DNA of 63,315 nt, from positions 1 through 63,315 of the forward strand of contig CABYPE010000004.1 in NCBI GenBank assembly GCA_902520685.1, written 5' to 3'. The notes beneath the pieces were generated by a model. It saw only the letters and a list, made by a program, of their open reading frames with translations, made no database searches and was not told the origin of the DNA. This DNA is from an uncultured Pelagibacteraceae bacterium (lineage in GTDB: Bacteria > Pseudomonadota > Alphaproteobacteria > Pelagibacterales > Pelagibacteraceae). Numbering within the stretch: position 1 is the stretch's first letter; the number at the start of each line of letters is the position of its first letter. Position numbers and translations under genes: made by a program. Shown here piece after piece: positions 10,671-21,043 of this stretch.

Positions 10671-10691
10671 AAAAAATTAAGAGGGGTCTTA

Positions 10692-11063
10692 ATGGAAGAT
10701 AATTTCAACAAGCATTTAGGCAATAAGCTTAAGCTTAGAAGATTAGCACTGGGTTTAACACAAACCAAAGTTGCAAAAGCTATAAACGTTACATTTCAGC
10801 AAATACAAAAATATGAAAAAGGGACTAATGGAGTAAGTTCAATTAGATTATTACAATTATCTAATTATTTAAAAGTGCCAATTAATTATTTCTTTGAAGA
10901 TTTTTCAGAATATTTAATCAATTTAGAAAAATCTCAAGAAGGTCATATGAATGTTAATTATAATTTTTTAGTGAAGGTATATTCAGAACTTAATGCAGAT
11001 CAAAAATTAAAATTTAATAAATCTTTACAACTTACGAATAATACAATTTCTAAAGTTGGATAA
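10692..11063 (+). CDS. XRE/Cro-CI family helix-turn-helix transcriptional regulator
   Basis: LGNKLKLRRLALGLTQTKVAKAINVTFQQIQKYEKGTNGVSSIRLLQLSNYLKVPINYFFE is a typical HTH_3; SD-like aagagggg before ATG. Confidence 0.92.
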   Translation: MEDNFNKHLGNKLKLRRLALGLTQTKVAKAINVTFQQIQKYEKGTNGVSSIRLLQLSNYLKVPINYFFEDFSEYLINLEKSQEGHMNVNYNFLVKVYSELNADQKLKFNKSLQLTNNTISKVG

Positions 11064-11070
11064 AATTTTT

Positions 11071-11146
11071 TGGCTCCTCGGGCAGGACTCGAACCTGCGA
11101 CCAATTGATTAACAGTCAACTGCTCTACCAACTGAGCTACCGAGGA
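11071..11146 (-). tRNA. tRNA-Asn (anticodon GTT)
   Basis: Reverse complement TCCTCGGTAGCTCAGTTGGTAGAGCAGTTGACTGTTAATCAATTGGTCGCAGGTTCGAGTCCTGCCCGAGGAGCCA. Confidence 0.95.
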
Positions 11147-11196
11147 ATGTAAAAAACTCAACTTACTTTTTTTTATAGTTAAAACAAGAATTTTTT

Positions 11197-11270
11197 TGGA
11201 GGCAACGCCCGGAATCGAACCGGGATACAAGGATTTGCAATCCTCTGCGTAACCATTCCGCCACGTTGCC
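11197..11270 (-). tRNA. tRNA-Cys (anticodon GCA)
   Basis: Reverse complement GGCAACGTGGCGGAATGGTTACGCAGAGGATTGCAAATCCTTGTATCCCGGTTCGATTCCGGGCGTTGCCTCCA. Confidence 0.95.
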
Positions 11271-11363
11271 ATTTAATACTTAATAATAGCAATTGTACTA
11301 ATATCAACGTTTTATCTTATTACAAGATTATTAATTTTAATATAAAACAATTTTGATAATTAT

Positions 11364-11996
11364 ATGGATCTAAAAGTTAGAGATAGAACAGACGATGAAT
11401 TATTAGTAAGGAGAAAAGAATTCTTAACGATCTGTGATGTATTAGACGAAACCAAAACAAATTATTTTTTACAAACTGGAATACTTTTAGGAGCTATAAG
11501 AGATAATGAGTTAATCAAGTGGGATTGGGATATAGAAATTAGTGTTTTCTCAGATGATTTTTTACCAAAAATAGATCTTATAGTTAAAAAATTAATTGAT
11601 AAAAATTTTGAAATAAAAAATGTGAATAAAAAAAAATATGAATCAAAAATCGATTTTATAGGACAGTATCCTGAAAACGTAACTGGTTATACAATTTTTT
11701 CATGGAATTATTCTAAGTCTAAAGATAAATATTGGAGAAAAGATCTGTCTGTACCATCAAGATTTTTGAATAAACTATCAAGAACAAATTTGTTCGGTCG
11801 TGAATTTAGATGTCCCAATTATACTGAAGAATATTTGACTTTTGCTTATGGAGATTGGAAAACTCCCTTGAGATCATCTAACAAAAATTTGTATATGACA
11901 AAAAGTTTTAGAAATAAATTTAAAAATTTGATGATAATCTTAAAAAAAAATTTTTTAAAAATTTTATATCGTTTATGGAAATTAATTAAAAAATGA
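11364..11996 (+). CDS. LicD/fukutin-like phosphotransferase-family protein
   Basis: NYFLQTGILLGAIRDNELIKWDWDIEI (LicD-type GxLLGAxRD...DxD) and C-terminal YTEEYLTFAYGDWKTP. Confidence 0.75.
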   Translation: MDLKVRDRTDDELLVRRKEFLTICDVLDETKTNYFLQTGILLGAIRDNELIKWDWDIEISVFSDDFLPKIDLIVKKLIDKNFEIKNVNKKKYESKIDFIGQYPENVTGYTIFSWNYSKSKDKYWRKDLSVPSRFLNKLSRTNLFGREFRCPNYTEEYLTFAYGDWKTPLRSSNKNLYMTKSFRNKFKNLMIILKKNFLKILYRLWKLIKK

Positions 11997-12009
11997 CTAA
12001 TTTATTCAT

Positions 12010-14634
12010 ATGAAATCAGATAAATATATTCATTCACAGGTTGAAGAAAAAATATATTCATATTGGGAAAAGAATAATTTATTTAAATCAAAAGATAATT
12101 TAAAAAAATTTTCAATAGTAATTCCTCCACCAAATGTAACAGGCTCATTGCATATGGGTCATGCATTAAATAATTCAATTCAAGATTTTTTAGTTCGTTA
12201 TTATCGAATGAACAACTATGAAACACTTTGGCAGCCAGGCACTGATCACGCCGGTATTGCTACACAAGCACTTGTAGAAAGAAAATTAGAAAAAGATGGA
12301 ATAAACAAAAATGATATTGGTCGAGAAAAATTTATTGAAAAAGTTTGGGAATGGAAAAATCAATATGGTGATATTATTATCAATCAACTTAAAAAACTAG
12401 GATGCTCATGTGATTGGTCTCGTAATGCTTTTACAATGGATGATAATTTATCGAGCTCAGTTATAAAAGTATTTGTAGAGTTACATAAAAAAAAGTTAAT
12501 CTATAAAGCAAAAAAATTAGTCAATTGGGATACTGTATTAAAGACAGCAATTTCTGATCTTGAGGTTGATCAAAGGGAAGTAAACTCTAAAATTTATTAT
12601 ATAAAATACCCAATAGAGGAAACTTCTGAATATATTGAAATTGCAACGACAAGACCTGAAACAATGCTAGGTGATACTGCAATTGCAGTGAATCCAAGTG
12701 ATAAACGTTTCAAATCATTAGTAGGAAAAATGGTATCTGTTCCTATTGTGGGCAGAAAAATAAAGATTATCGAGGATGATTTTGCTGATCCTGAACAGGG
12801 AACTGGTGCATTAAAGATTACACCGGCGCACGACTTTAATGATTATGAGGTTGGTGCAAGACATAATTTAGAAATTATAAATATTTTCACTGAGGAGGGT
12901 AAAATAAATCAAAATGCGCCAAAAGATTATATTGGATTAGATAGATTTGAAGCACGTAAAAAGATCTTAAGTGAATTAAAAGAAAAAAAATTTTTTGTTA
13001 AAGATGAGAATATAAAAAATAAAATTCCATATGGTGATCGATCAAATTCAATTATTGAGCCTTTTTTAACAGATCAATGGTTTGTAGATGCAGAAAAATT
13101 ATCAGTAAAAGCAAAAGAAATAGTTAATAATAAAAAAACAAAATTTTTTCCTGAAAATTGGTCTAAGACTTATTTTCAATGGATGAATAATATTGAACCA
13201 TGGTGTATTTCTAGACAGTTATGGTGGGGCCATCAAATACCCGCTTGGTATGGCCCAGATGGAAAAATATTTGTCGCAAATAGTGAATTTGATGCAAAAA
13301 AAGATGCAAAAAAATTTTATAAAAAAGATGTATCTTTGACCAGAGATCCTGATGTCCTAGATACCTGGTTTTCATCTGGATTATGGCCTTTTGCAACACT
13401 GGGGTGGCCAGAAAAAACAGAATATTTAGATAAATTTTATCCCACCACTGTTCTTGTTACTGGATTTGATATAATTTTTTTTTGGGTAGCAAGAATGATG
13501 ATGTTTGGAATGGAATTTTTAAACAGGGAACCTTTTAAAGACATTTATGTTCACGCATTAGTCAGAGATGAAAAGGGACAAAAAATGTCTAAATCTAAAG
13601 GTAATGTTATAGATCCATTAGACTTAATTGAAAAATATAGTGCCGATGCATTAAGATTTACACTGTTATCCATGGCATCTCCAGGAACAGATGTTAAACT
13701 TTCTGAAGAAAGAGTTAAGGGTTATAGAAATTTTTTGAATAAGTTATGGAATGCAAATAATTTTTTAAAAACTAATGAATGTGATTTTAATTTTAATGAA
13801 AAACCAAATTTAACATTAAATATAAATAAATGGATTTACAATCAATTAGTTGAAGTTAAAAATTCAATTGAACAAAATATTAAAGATTACCGTTTTGATG
13901 AAGCAGCAAAAAATGCTTATAGATTTGCATGGAATTCATATTGCGACTGGTATTTAGAGCTATCTAAAACAATTTTGTACTCAGAAGATAATAGCGCTAA
14001 AAAAGAGGTAAAAGCTACAGCTGTATACGTTTTTAAGCAAATATTAAAAATTCTTCACCCATTTATTCCATTTGTTACAGAAGAAATTTGGCTAAACAAT
14101 AAGTTTGATAACAATGGTAAAGACTATTTGATGTATTCAAATTGGATTAATGATAATATTAAAAAAGACCAATCTTCTATAGATGTTCAAAAAATCATAG
14201 ATATAATCTCACAACTAAGATCATTTAAAAACGAATTAAATGTAAGTCCTGGATCTTTTACAGATATTTCAATTCAAAATTTAAAGGATGACAATAAAGA
14301 ATTTATCAAAAACAATGAGACTGTTTTAAAAAAAATTGGAAGAATTAATAATTTTCATAAAACTGATGTAAAAAAATCTTCGGCATCTATGGTTATATCT
14401 GGAGAAATTTACAAAATCTATTTTGATGAAAATGTTGATCTTAATTTGATAAAAGAAAATTTAGTTAAAAGACAAAGCAAATATCAAGAAGAAATGGACA
14501 AGATATCAGAGAGATTATCAAAAAAAGGATTTACAGATAGGGCTCCAAAAAATATTGTTGAACAAGAAAAAACTAACTATAGTAATTTAAAAGATGATAT
14601 CAAAAAAATATCATTGACTATTGAAAGCTTATGA
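12010..14634 (+). CDS. valS: Valine--tRNA ligase
   Basis: [49 protein letters not shown], coiled-coil C-terminus. Confidence 0.97.
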   Translation: MKSDKYIHSQVEEKIYSYWEKNNLFKSKDNLKKFSIVIPPPNVTGSLHMGHALNNSIQDFLVRYYRMNNYETLWQPGTDHAGIATQALVERKLEKDGINKNDIGREKFIEKVWEWKNQYGDIIINQLKKLGCSCDWSRNAFTMDDNLSSSVIKVFVELHKKKLIYKAKKLVNWDTVLKTAISDLEVDQREVNSKIYYIKYPIEETSEYIEIATTRPETMLGDTAIAVNPSDKRFKSLVGKMVSVPIVGRKIKIIEDDFADPEQGTGALKITPAHDFNDYEVGARHNLEIINIFTEEGKINQNAPKDYIGLDRFEARKKILSELKEKKFFVKDENIKNKIPYGDRSNSIIEPFLTDQWFVDAEKLSVKAKEIVNNKKTKFFPENWSKTYFQWMNNIEPWCISRQLWWGHQIPAWYGPDGKIFVANSEFDAKKDAKKFYKKDVSLTRDPDVLDTWFSSGLWPFATLGWPEKTEYLDKFYPTTVLVTGFDIIFFWVARMMMFGMEFLNREPFKDIYVHALVRDEKGQKMSKSKGNVIDPLDLIEKYSADALRFTLLSMASPGTDVKLSEERVKGYRNFLNKLWNANNFLKTNECDFNFNEKPNLTLNINKWIYNQLVEVKNSIEQNIKDYRFDEAAKNAYRFAWNSYCDWYLELSKTILYSEDNSAKKEVKATAVYVFKQILKILHPFIPFVTEEIWLNNKFDNNGKDYLMYSNWINDNIKKDQSSIDVQKIIDIISQLRSFKNELNVSPGSFTDISIQNLKDDNKEFIKNNETVLKKIGRINNFHKTDVKKSSASMVISGEIYKIYFDENVDLNLIKENLVKRQSKYQEEMDKISERLSKKGFTDRAPKNIVEQEKTNYSNLKDDIKKISLTIESL

Positions 14635-16352
14635 TGCGGAAGTTTAATAAAAATAAATTACCAAGTAGACATACATCTGTAGGAGCAGATAGGGCTCCAC
14701 ATAGATCATTTTATTATGCGATGGGTGAAACTGAAAAAGATGTTTCTAAACCTTTTGTAGGTGTCGTTTCAACTTGGAATGAGGCAGCTCCATGTAACAT
14801 TGCTTTAATGAGACAAGCTCAATCTGTTAAAAAAGGTGTCAGAGCTTCCGGTGGAACACCAAGAGAATTTTGCACAATTACTGTTACTGATGGTATTGCA
14901 ATGGGTCACGAAGGAATGAAATCTTCTTTAATTTCTAGAGAAGTGATTGCAGATTCAGCAGAACTTACTGTTAGAGGTCATTGTTATGATGCATTAGTAG
15001 GGATTGCCGGTTGTGATAAATCTTTGCCAGGTTTAATGATGTCGATGGTTAGATTAAATGTTCCAAGTGTATTTATTTACGGAGGATCAATTCTACCAGG
15101 CAGATATAAAGGTAAAGATGTAACTGTCGTAGATGTTTTTGAAGCTGTAGGAAAACATTCATCAGGACAAATGTCTGCTAAAGAATTAAGGAAACTAGAA
15201 TTAGTTGCATGTCCAAGTGCAGGTGCGTGTGGTGGTCAATTTACTGCAAACACAATGGCATGTGTATCAGAAGCAATTGGTTTGGCTTTACCTTACTCTG
15301 CAGGAACACCAGCGCCTTATGAAGAAAGAGATAAGTATGCAAAATTAAGTGGTAAAATGGTAATGGAATTATTAGCAAAAAAAATTAAACCAAGAGACAT
15401 TGTAACTAAAAAAGCTTTAGAAAATGCTGCAACAATAGTAGCTGCAACAGGTGGTTCAACAAATGCTGCTTTACACTTACCAGCAATTGCTAACGAAGCA
15501 GGAATTAAATTTGATTTAATGGATGTTGCAAAAATATTTAAAAGAACTCCATATCTTGCCGATTTAAAACCAGGTGGAAAGTATGTTGCAAAAGATATGT
15601 GGTTAGCAGGTGGGGTACCAATGTTATTAAAAACACTTTATGAAGGTGGATACATTCACGGAGACTGCATGACAGTTACTGGCAAAACAATGAAAGAAAA
15701 TTTAAAAGGAATTAAATTTAATCCAAAACAAAAAGTATTAAGAGCTTACAATAATCCATTATCTCCAGATGGAGGTGTTGTAGGACTAAGAGGTAATTTA
15801 GCTCCAGAAGGTGGGATTGTTAAAATTGCCGGATTAAAGAAATTACAATTTAGTGGACGAGCAAGATGTTTTGATAATGAAGAAAGTGCAATGAAAGCAG
15901 TCCAAAGCAGAAAATATAAAGATGGTGATGTAATTATTATTAGGTATGAAGGACCAGTTGGTGGCCCAGGCATGAGAGAAATGCTCTCTACTACTGGTGC
16001 TATTTATGGACAAGGAAAAGGTGAGAAAGTTGCTTTGATAACAGATGGAAGATTTTCGGGAGCTACTAGAGGGTTTTGTGTAGGCCATGTTGGACCAGAG
16101 GCTGCTTTAGGTGGGCCTATAGCTCTTTTACGTAATGGAGATGTTATTGATATTGATGCTAAAAAGGGAACAATTAATGTCAGATTAACTAGAGCACAAT
16201 TAGCTGCTAGAAAAAGAAAATGGAAGGCTAGAAAATCTGATTTTGGATCAGGTACACTTTGGAAATATGCTCAAACCGTTGGACCTGCATATTTAGGTGC
16301 ACCAACTCATCCAGGTAAGAAAAAAGAAGTTAAGGATTACTCGAAAATTTAA
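14631..16352 (+). CDS. ilvD: Dihydroxy-acid dehydratase
   Basis: [68 protein letters not shown]. Confidence 0.97.
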   Translation: MMRKFNKNKLPSRHTSVGADRAPHRSFYYAMGETEKDVSKPFVGVVSTWNEAAPCNIALMRQAQSVKKGVRASGGTPREFCTITVTDGIAMGHEGMKSSLISREVIADSAELTVRGHCYDALVGIAGCDKSLPGLMMSMVRLNVPSVFIYGGSILPGRYKGKDVTVVDVFEAVGKHSSGQMSAKELRKLELVACPSAGACGGQFTANTMACVSEAIGLALPYSAGTPAPYEERDKYAKLSGKMVMELLAKKIKPRDIVTKKALENAATIVAATGGSTNAALHLPAIANEAGIKFDLMDVAKIFKRTPYLADLKPGGKYVAKDMWLAGGVPMLLKTLYEGGYIHGDCMTVTGKTMKENLKGIKFNPKQKVLRAYNNPLSPDGGVVGLRGNLAPEGGIVKIAGLKKLQFSGRARCFDNEESAMKAVQSRKYKDGDVIIIRYEGPVGGPGMREMLSTTGAIYGQGKGEKVALITDGRFSGATRGFCVGHVGPEAALGGPIALLRNGDVIDIDAKKGTINVRLTRAQLAARKRKWKARKSDFGSGTLWKYAQTVGPAYLGAPTHPGKKKEVKDYSKI

Positions 16353-17551
16353 TGAAAATTCGCCCAGTTATTTTATGTGGTGGAGCGGGAACTAGACTTT
16401 GGCCAAAAGCTAAAAAACATCAAGCAAAACAATTTATGGATTTTGGTAATTGGACTTTATTGGGTAAAACTTTAGAGAGAATTAAATCATCTATTTATGA
16501 TGCACCTGTTATAAGCACAAATTTGAAATATCTTAAAGAAGTAAAAAAACATCTGAAACAGCATAAAATTAAAAATTTTAAGATCATTCTAGAGCCTGCT
16601 AAAAGAAACACAGCACCAGCTATATTAAGTACGGCATTAATTAAAGATATTCCAGATGAACAGCCACTAATTTTTTTAGCTGCTGATCACTTAATAGAAA
16701 AAGTTAGTTTATTTAATAATGCTTTAAAAAAAAATCAAAAGAAATTAAGTCAAAACAATATATTTATTTTTGGAATTAAGCCCACAATGCCTTCCTCTGA
16801 ATTTGGTTACTTTTTGTCTAAAAAGACGAATGGTAATAGTAAAGTGTTAAAATTTGTGGAAAAACCCAATGAAGTTAAAGCAAAACAAATAATAAAAAAA
16901 AAAGGTTATTGGAATTCTGGAATGTTTTTTTTAAGAAAGGATTCAATTATCAATAACTTTAAAAAATATCAGCCTAGTATCTTTAAACATTGCTATAAAG
17001 CAATAATAAAAGCTAAATATAAAAACAATATTTATTATTTGAATAAACAAGCTTTTATGAGAACACCCACCAAGTCATTTGATTATGCAATACTAGAAAA
17101 AATAAAAGAAATTAATGCAATAAGATTAGATATTCCATGGTCTGATTTAGGGTCTTGGAAAGAGATCTGTAAAATGTATGGAAGAAAAAAAAGACAATAT
17201 TTCAAAAAGCAAAATGTATTTTATAGACCTTGGGGAAGATACGTAAATTTATTTACTAGTAAAGAATTCCTAATTAAAGAATTATATATAAAATCCAAAG
17301 GTATATTGAGTCTTCAAAAACACAACCATCGAGCAGAGCACTGGGTAATTACTCATGGTAAGCCTAAAATTACTCTTAATAAAAGATGTTTTTTTATGAA
17401 ACCTAATGAAAATATTTTTATTCCACTAGGATCAATTCATAGAATTGAAAATCCTTATAAAATACCTGTAAAAATTATTGAAGCTCAGGTGGGGTCTATA
17501 TTAAAAGAGACGGATATAGTAAGATACAAAGATATATATGGAAGAGTATAA
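16352..17551 (+). CDS. Mannose-1-phosphate guanylyltransferase / mannose-6-phosphate isomerase-like
   Basis: CGGAGTRLWPKAKKHQAKQFMDF; EKPNEVKA; C-terminal cupin (HNHRAEHWVITHGKPKITL...GSIHRIENP). Confidence 0.88.
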   Translation: MKIRPVILCGGAGTRLWPKAKKHQAKQFMDFGNWTLLGKTLERIKSSIYDAPVISTNLKYLKEVKKHLKQHKIKNFKIILEPAKRNTAPAILSTALIKDIPDEQPLIFLAADHLIEKVSLFNNALKKNQKKLSQNNIFIFGIKPTMPSSEFGYFLSKKTNGNSKVLKFVEKPNEVKAKQIIKKKGYWNSGMFFLRKDSIINNFKKYQPSIFKHCYKAIIKAKYKNNIYYLNKQAFMRTPTKSFDYAILEKIKEINAIRLDIPWSDLGSWKEICKMYGRKKRQYFKKQNVFYRPWGRYVNLFTSKEFLIKELYIKSKGILSLQKHNHRAEHWVITHGKPKITLNKRCFFMKPNENIFIPLGSIHRIENPYKIPVKIIEAQVGSILKETDIVRYKDIYGRV

Positions 17552-17620
17552 ATAAGAGTAATATTATGGCAAAAAAAATTTATTTATTGAATATTATAAG
17601 GTTATGAAGATCATATAATA

Positions 17621-17965
17621 ATGTTTGCATTTAAAATTTCAGGATACTTATATTTATTTTTTGCAATAATATTAGGTATTGCTTCAAATGGTTTTTTAAA
17701 AACAACAAACGGTTTTACAAATCTAGTACCAACAGTATTTTGTATAATTTCAATTGTACTTTGTATTTTTTGCTTATCTAAAGTTATGATTTTAATTCCT
17801 GTTGGATTTGCTTATGCTACCTACGGAGGTTTAACTATAACGGCTGTAACAATTTTCGGTATTTTAAAATATAATCAATTTCCAAATACACTTGGTTTAA
17901 TTGGTTTAGTATTTATTGTTTTAGGTGTCATTATGGTTAATTATTTTGGAAAAATTAACCCTTAG
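17621..17965 (+). CDS. Small multidrug resistance (SMR/EmrE-like) family transporter
   Basis: About 114 aa, 4 TM; AIILGIASNGFLKTTNGFTNLVPT; YATYGGL; GLIGLVFIVLGVIMVNYF. Confidence 0.85.
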   Translation: MFAFKISGYLYLFFAIILGIASNGFLKTTNGFTNLVPTVFCIISIVLCIFCLSKVMILIPVGFAYATYGGLTITAVTIFGILKYNQFPNTLGLIGLVFIVLGVIMVNYFGKINP

Positions 17966-17986
17966 TTTAAATATCTTTAAAATTAA

Positions 17987-18319
17987 ATGATTAAAAAATT
18001 ATATTACAATTTGATCAATTCTTTAAATGGTTTAAAAATCGTTCTTAAAGAAAATTCTTTTATTTTAGAATTGGTATTAGGTTTTTTTTTAATTCCATAT
18101 ATCTTCTTATCAAATATAGATTTTAACTATAAGATTATTTTATCAGTCATGTATTTCTTATTATTAGCATTTGAAATAATGAACACTGCAATTGAAAAAC
18201 TGTGTGATAAAGTAACTACTGATCTAGACCCTGATATCAAAAAGATTAAAGATTTATCAAGTGCTGCTGTATTTGTTGTTTTATTAATACTAATTATTAT
18301 TTTTTTAGCCTCATTTTGA
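17987..18319 (+). CDS. dgkA: Diacylglycerol kinase (DgkA family)
   Basis: 110 aa; FEIMNTAIEKLCDKVTTDLDPDIKKIKDLSSAAVFV is a DgkA core motif. Confidence 0.9.
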   Translation: MIKKLYYNLINSLNGLKIVLKENSFILELVLGFFLIPYIFLSNIDFNYKIILSVMYFLLLAFEIMNTAIEKLCDKVTTDLDPDIKKIKDLSSAAVFVVLLILIIIFLASF

Positions 18320-18357
18320 GTAGAAATAGTTGCTTTTAAAATTTAACAAATCTGTAA

Positions 18358-18453
18358 CATTTAAATGGGACAATAGTTTATGGAACTATTGGTATAATCT
18401 TAATAATTATAGGTATTATTCTGGTAAATTATTTAGGAAAAGTAAGTTCTTAA
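18358..18453 (+). pseudogene. 3' remnant of a second SMR-family transporter
   Basis: In-frame HLNGTIVYGTIGIILIIIGIILVNYLGKVSS*; C-terminal 24 residues align with intact SMR C-terminus (LGLIGLVFIVLGVIMVNYFGKINP), 11/24 identical; stop upstream at 18355-18357 and no N-terminal half. Confidence 0.65.
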
Positions 18454-18462
18454 AATAATCTA

Positions 18463-18493
18463 GTGGCCGTGATAAATAGATTAACACGACCAC
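18463..18493 (-). terminator. Hairpin downstream of the minus-strand PiT-like gene (terminator-like)
   Basis: Minus-strand RNA GUGGUCGUG-N13-CACGGCCAC pairs over 9 bp with one G-U; on plus strand the same position is a C-A mismatch; weak U tract follows. Confidence 0.55.
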
Positions 18494-18503
18494 ATAAATA
18501 AAT

Positions 18504-19469
18504 TTAAAACCAACTATTTGGAATAATTATGTAGTGAATTGCTAATACAATTCCTACAGAAACACTTAATCCAAAGATCATTTTAACAAAGTCTTTTCCA
18601 ATTAGTGGAAAGACATACTTGAACTTATAATCTTTGTTCATAGTTGATATTGCAAGCTCTCTACCACACAACAAACCAACAAATACCCAAGTTGTTGACA
18701 TTGGTAGGTCATTAAGTTCTTTAAAGTAGTAAAGTACACCAGCATAGATAACATTGATTATGGTAGCTGATCTTGCATATCTTGTTCCAGTTTTATCCAA
18801 AACAACTTTTTGTATTGTTCCTCCGTTTATGTAGAAGATATAAAAGAGGAGAACTGTAAAATAAGCCAAAACAATTAATAGTAATGTTACATCTAATTGT
18901 CTTGGCAGATATACGGCTATATTAGCTACATCGTGAGATAACCAAACCCACCATAACCAACCTGAAGTTACCCATACAGAGTTTCTCCAAAATCCTATCC
19001 ATTTATCTTGAACTTCATCAAATTTTTCATTGATAAATTTCGATACCACTATCCAAGCTATATAAGCAGCTACTGCTGCTAATCCATAACCTACGACGCT
19101 TTTCATTAACATCTTCTCTAACACTACAGTAGACGCAAAAGCTGATAGTACTAAGAAAGTTGTAGAGACAGGTATTCCAACTCTTGTTAATACTAAAAGA
19201 ATAGCAGGGGCTACAGCATGATACCACTGTATTTCTTGGAAAGGTATTCTAGTTAATCTTCCATAAGATATATCACCAGCATTACTGTACCAACCCCATG
19301 TGATTGCAAGTATCATCACAAATGAAGCAGCGCTAGCAAGCGTATACCATTTAAACCATTTTTGTTTTGACGCTATAAATGTTCCGAGCGTTTGAATTGA
19401 GTCATTTGCTATAACGCTATATCCCGCTAAAGCAAAGCCAACGATCGTATATATTGTTGTCATTTCCAT
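18504..19469 (-). CDS. PiT-family-like (inorganic phosphate transporter-like) membrane protein
   Basis: Polytopic, about 320 aa; internal-repeat-like GYSVIANDSIQTLGTF...GIPVSTTFLVLSAF and SHDVANIAVYLPR...LPMSTTWVFVGLLCGRE resembling PiT ND and STT motifs. Confidence 0.6.
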   Translation of the reverse strand: MEMTTIYTIVGFALAGYSVIANDSIQTLGTFIASKQKWFKWYTLASAASFVMILAITWGWYSNAGDISYGRLTRIPFQEIQWYHAVAPAILLVLTRVGIPVSTTFLVLSAFASTVVLEKMLMKSVVGYGLAAVAAYIAWIVVSKFINEKFDEVQDKWIGFWRNSVWVTSGWLWWVWLSHDVANIAVYLPRQLDVTLLLIVLAYFTVLLFYIFYINGGTIQKVVLDKTGTRYARSATIINVIYAGVLYYFKELNDLPMSTTWVFVGLLCGRELAISTMNKDYKFKYVFPLIGKDFVKMIFGLSVSVGIVLAIHYIIIPNSWF

Positions 19470-19708
19470 ATTATTTTACCTATTTTTTATTTATCTTTAT
19501 TGTTTTCCATTTCGAACGATTCTTATTCATGAGGTCGATTTAATAGAGAAGAGAAATTTTATCTATAGGTAAGTTTATTAATATTTTTTGTGATGGGTTG
19601 ATTCATCAATGATTATAATAATTCAAATCTTTGTCTATACGGAGAATTTAATCAATTTTTTTTGGGGGGGGGCAGATTCATTCTGAATACATTATTGAAG
19701 TATTATGT

Positions 19709-20356
19709 CTACTTTAAAATTATCTTTTTTACTATTAATACTGCAATCAATGCCCCAATCAATTCTGCAATTATATAAGTAGGCGTATTAAGATAATTGA
19801 TACCAGTAAACGATTCTGTAAAAGTCCTTGCTATTGCTACTGCTGGATTTGCAAAAGATGTTGATGATGTAAACCAATAACCGGCTGTAATATAAGTTGC
19901 AACACAAGCTGCAACTGTTGTTTTACCATCTTTTAAAGTTGCAAAGATAATAAATATTAGACCAAAAGTTGCTACAATTTCTGCTAGAAATATATGAAAG
20001 CCATCTCTATTTTTTGTAGATAATTCAATCATACTATGTTCAAAGAATACATTAGCTAACATTACACCTAATAAGCATCCTAATATTTGAGCTGAAATAT
20101 ATGTAATTAAAAGTTTCCCTTTAATTTTTTTAGTTAAATACATTGCTAAACTTACAAAAGGATTAAAGTGAGCACCTGAAATGTCAGCAAATGCAGTTAT
20201 TAAGACAAATAATCCTGCTCCAGTTGCAAGCGTATTAGCAGTGAGTCTTAAAGCGTTATCATTTGTTAGATTTTCAGCCATTATTCCAGAGCCAACAATA
20301 ATCATTACTAAAAAACAACTACCTATAAATTCACCAATGAAAATTTTATTTTTCAT
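19709..20356 (-). CDS. MIP/aquaporin family protein
   Basis: MIP fold; GAHFNPFVSLA and SFANPAVAIARTFTES; about 215 aa. Confidence 0.85.
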   Translation of the reverse strand: MKNKIFIGEFIGSCFLVMIIVGSGIMAENLTNDNALRLTANTLATGAGLFVLITAFADISGAHFNPFVSLAMYLTKKIKGKLLITYISAQILGCLLGVMLANVFFEHSMIELSTKNRDGFHIFLAEIVATFGLIFIIFATLKDGKTTVAACVATYITAGYWFTSSTSFANPAVAIARTFTESFTGINYLNTPTYIIAELIGALIAVLIVKKIILK

Positions 20357-20369
20357 AATCTAAGAATAA

Positions 20370-20591
20370 TTAAATTATAATCTTATAAATGCCAATTAAG
20401 AATAATGGTATTTGTAGTCCAAAATTAGTTAGTATTGCTTTATCTTTTGAGACAATACCTTCAATAGTCCATCCTACAACCCCAAGTCCATGGAAGTAGA
20501 TATTAATAGGGTAGATATTCAAATTAGTTAATAATATTCCAGTTAATACTAAAGCAGTACTGATCCATTTAAGATATTTCTTAATAAACAT
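20370..20591 (-). CDS. Small two- or three-TM membrane protein of unknown function
   Basis: 73-aa hydrophobic ORF; same strand and close spacing between zur and the aquaporin gene. Confidence 0.6.
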   Translation of the reverse strand: MFIKKYLKWISTALVLTGILLTNLNIYPINIYFHGLGVVGWTIEGIVSKDKAILTNFGLQIPLFLIGIYKIII

Positions 20592-20635
20592 TAATTCTCC
20601 TTTCAGTGTATTTTATTTTGATTTTAGATAATAAC

Positions 20636-21043
20636 TTATCTACATTTTTTACATAATCCAAAAAACTCAAGATTGTATTTACTATATTTCATACCATCTT
20701 TGTCTTTGAAACCAGCTAAGTATTTAGAAAGACCTGCGCTACTTATCTCTGTAACTTTTTCACAAATTTCACAGATTGAAAATGCAGTAGCTTTAGCTAC
20801 CTGGCAACTTGAATTATGACAGGCAATAAAGGCATTTCGACTTTCAATTTTGTGAATTTTTCCTATTTCAACTAGTTTATCTAACGCTCGATAAACCTGT
20901 AATGGAGCTTTAATACCTTTTTTCTGAACATTAAAAAGTATTGTATATGCTTTCAATGGCTCAGGTGATTTATCAATTAAATTAAAAATAATTTGCTGAT
21001 TTTTTGAAAGACTATGCATTTTATCTATTTTACTGATTCCCAT
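20636..21043 (-). CDS. zur: Fur-family transcriptional regulator, probable zinc uptake regulator Zur
   Basis: Fur-like winged helix; CEICEKVTEI and CKKC metal motifs; directly abuts znuB. Confidence 0.88.
   Translation of the reverse strand: MGISKIDKMHSLSKNQQIIFNLIDKSPEPLKAYTILFNVQKKGIKAPLQVYRALDKLVEIGKIHKIESRNAFIACHNSSCQVAKATAFSICEICEKVTEISSAGLSKYLAGFKDKDGMKYSKYNLEFFGLCKKCR

Noticed and set aside
11000-11272. 90-aa minus-strand ORF (MATWRNGYAEDCKSLYPGSIPGVA...SSVAQLVEQLTVNQLVAGSSPARGA)
   Set aside because: It is a translation through tRNA-Asn and tRNA-Cys, a common spurious call.
15746-16088. Minus-strand ORFs opposite ilvD
   Set aside because: Antisense shadow ORFs; the ilvD motifs explain the region.
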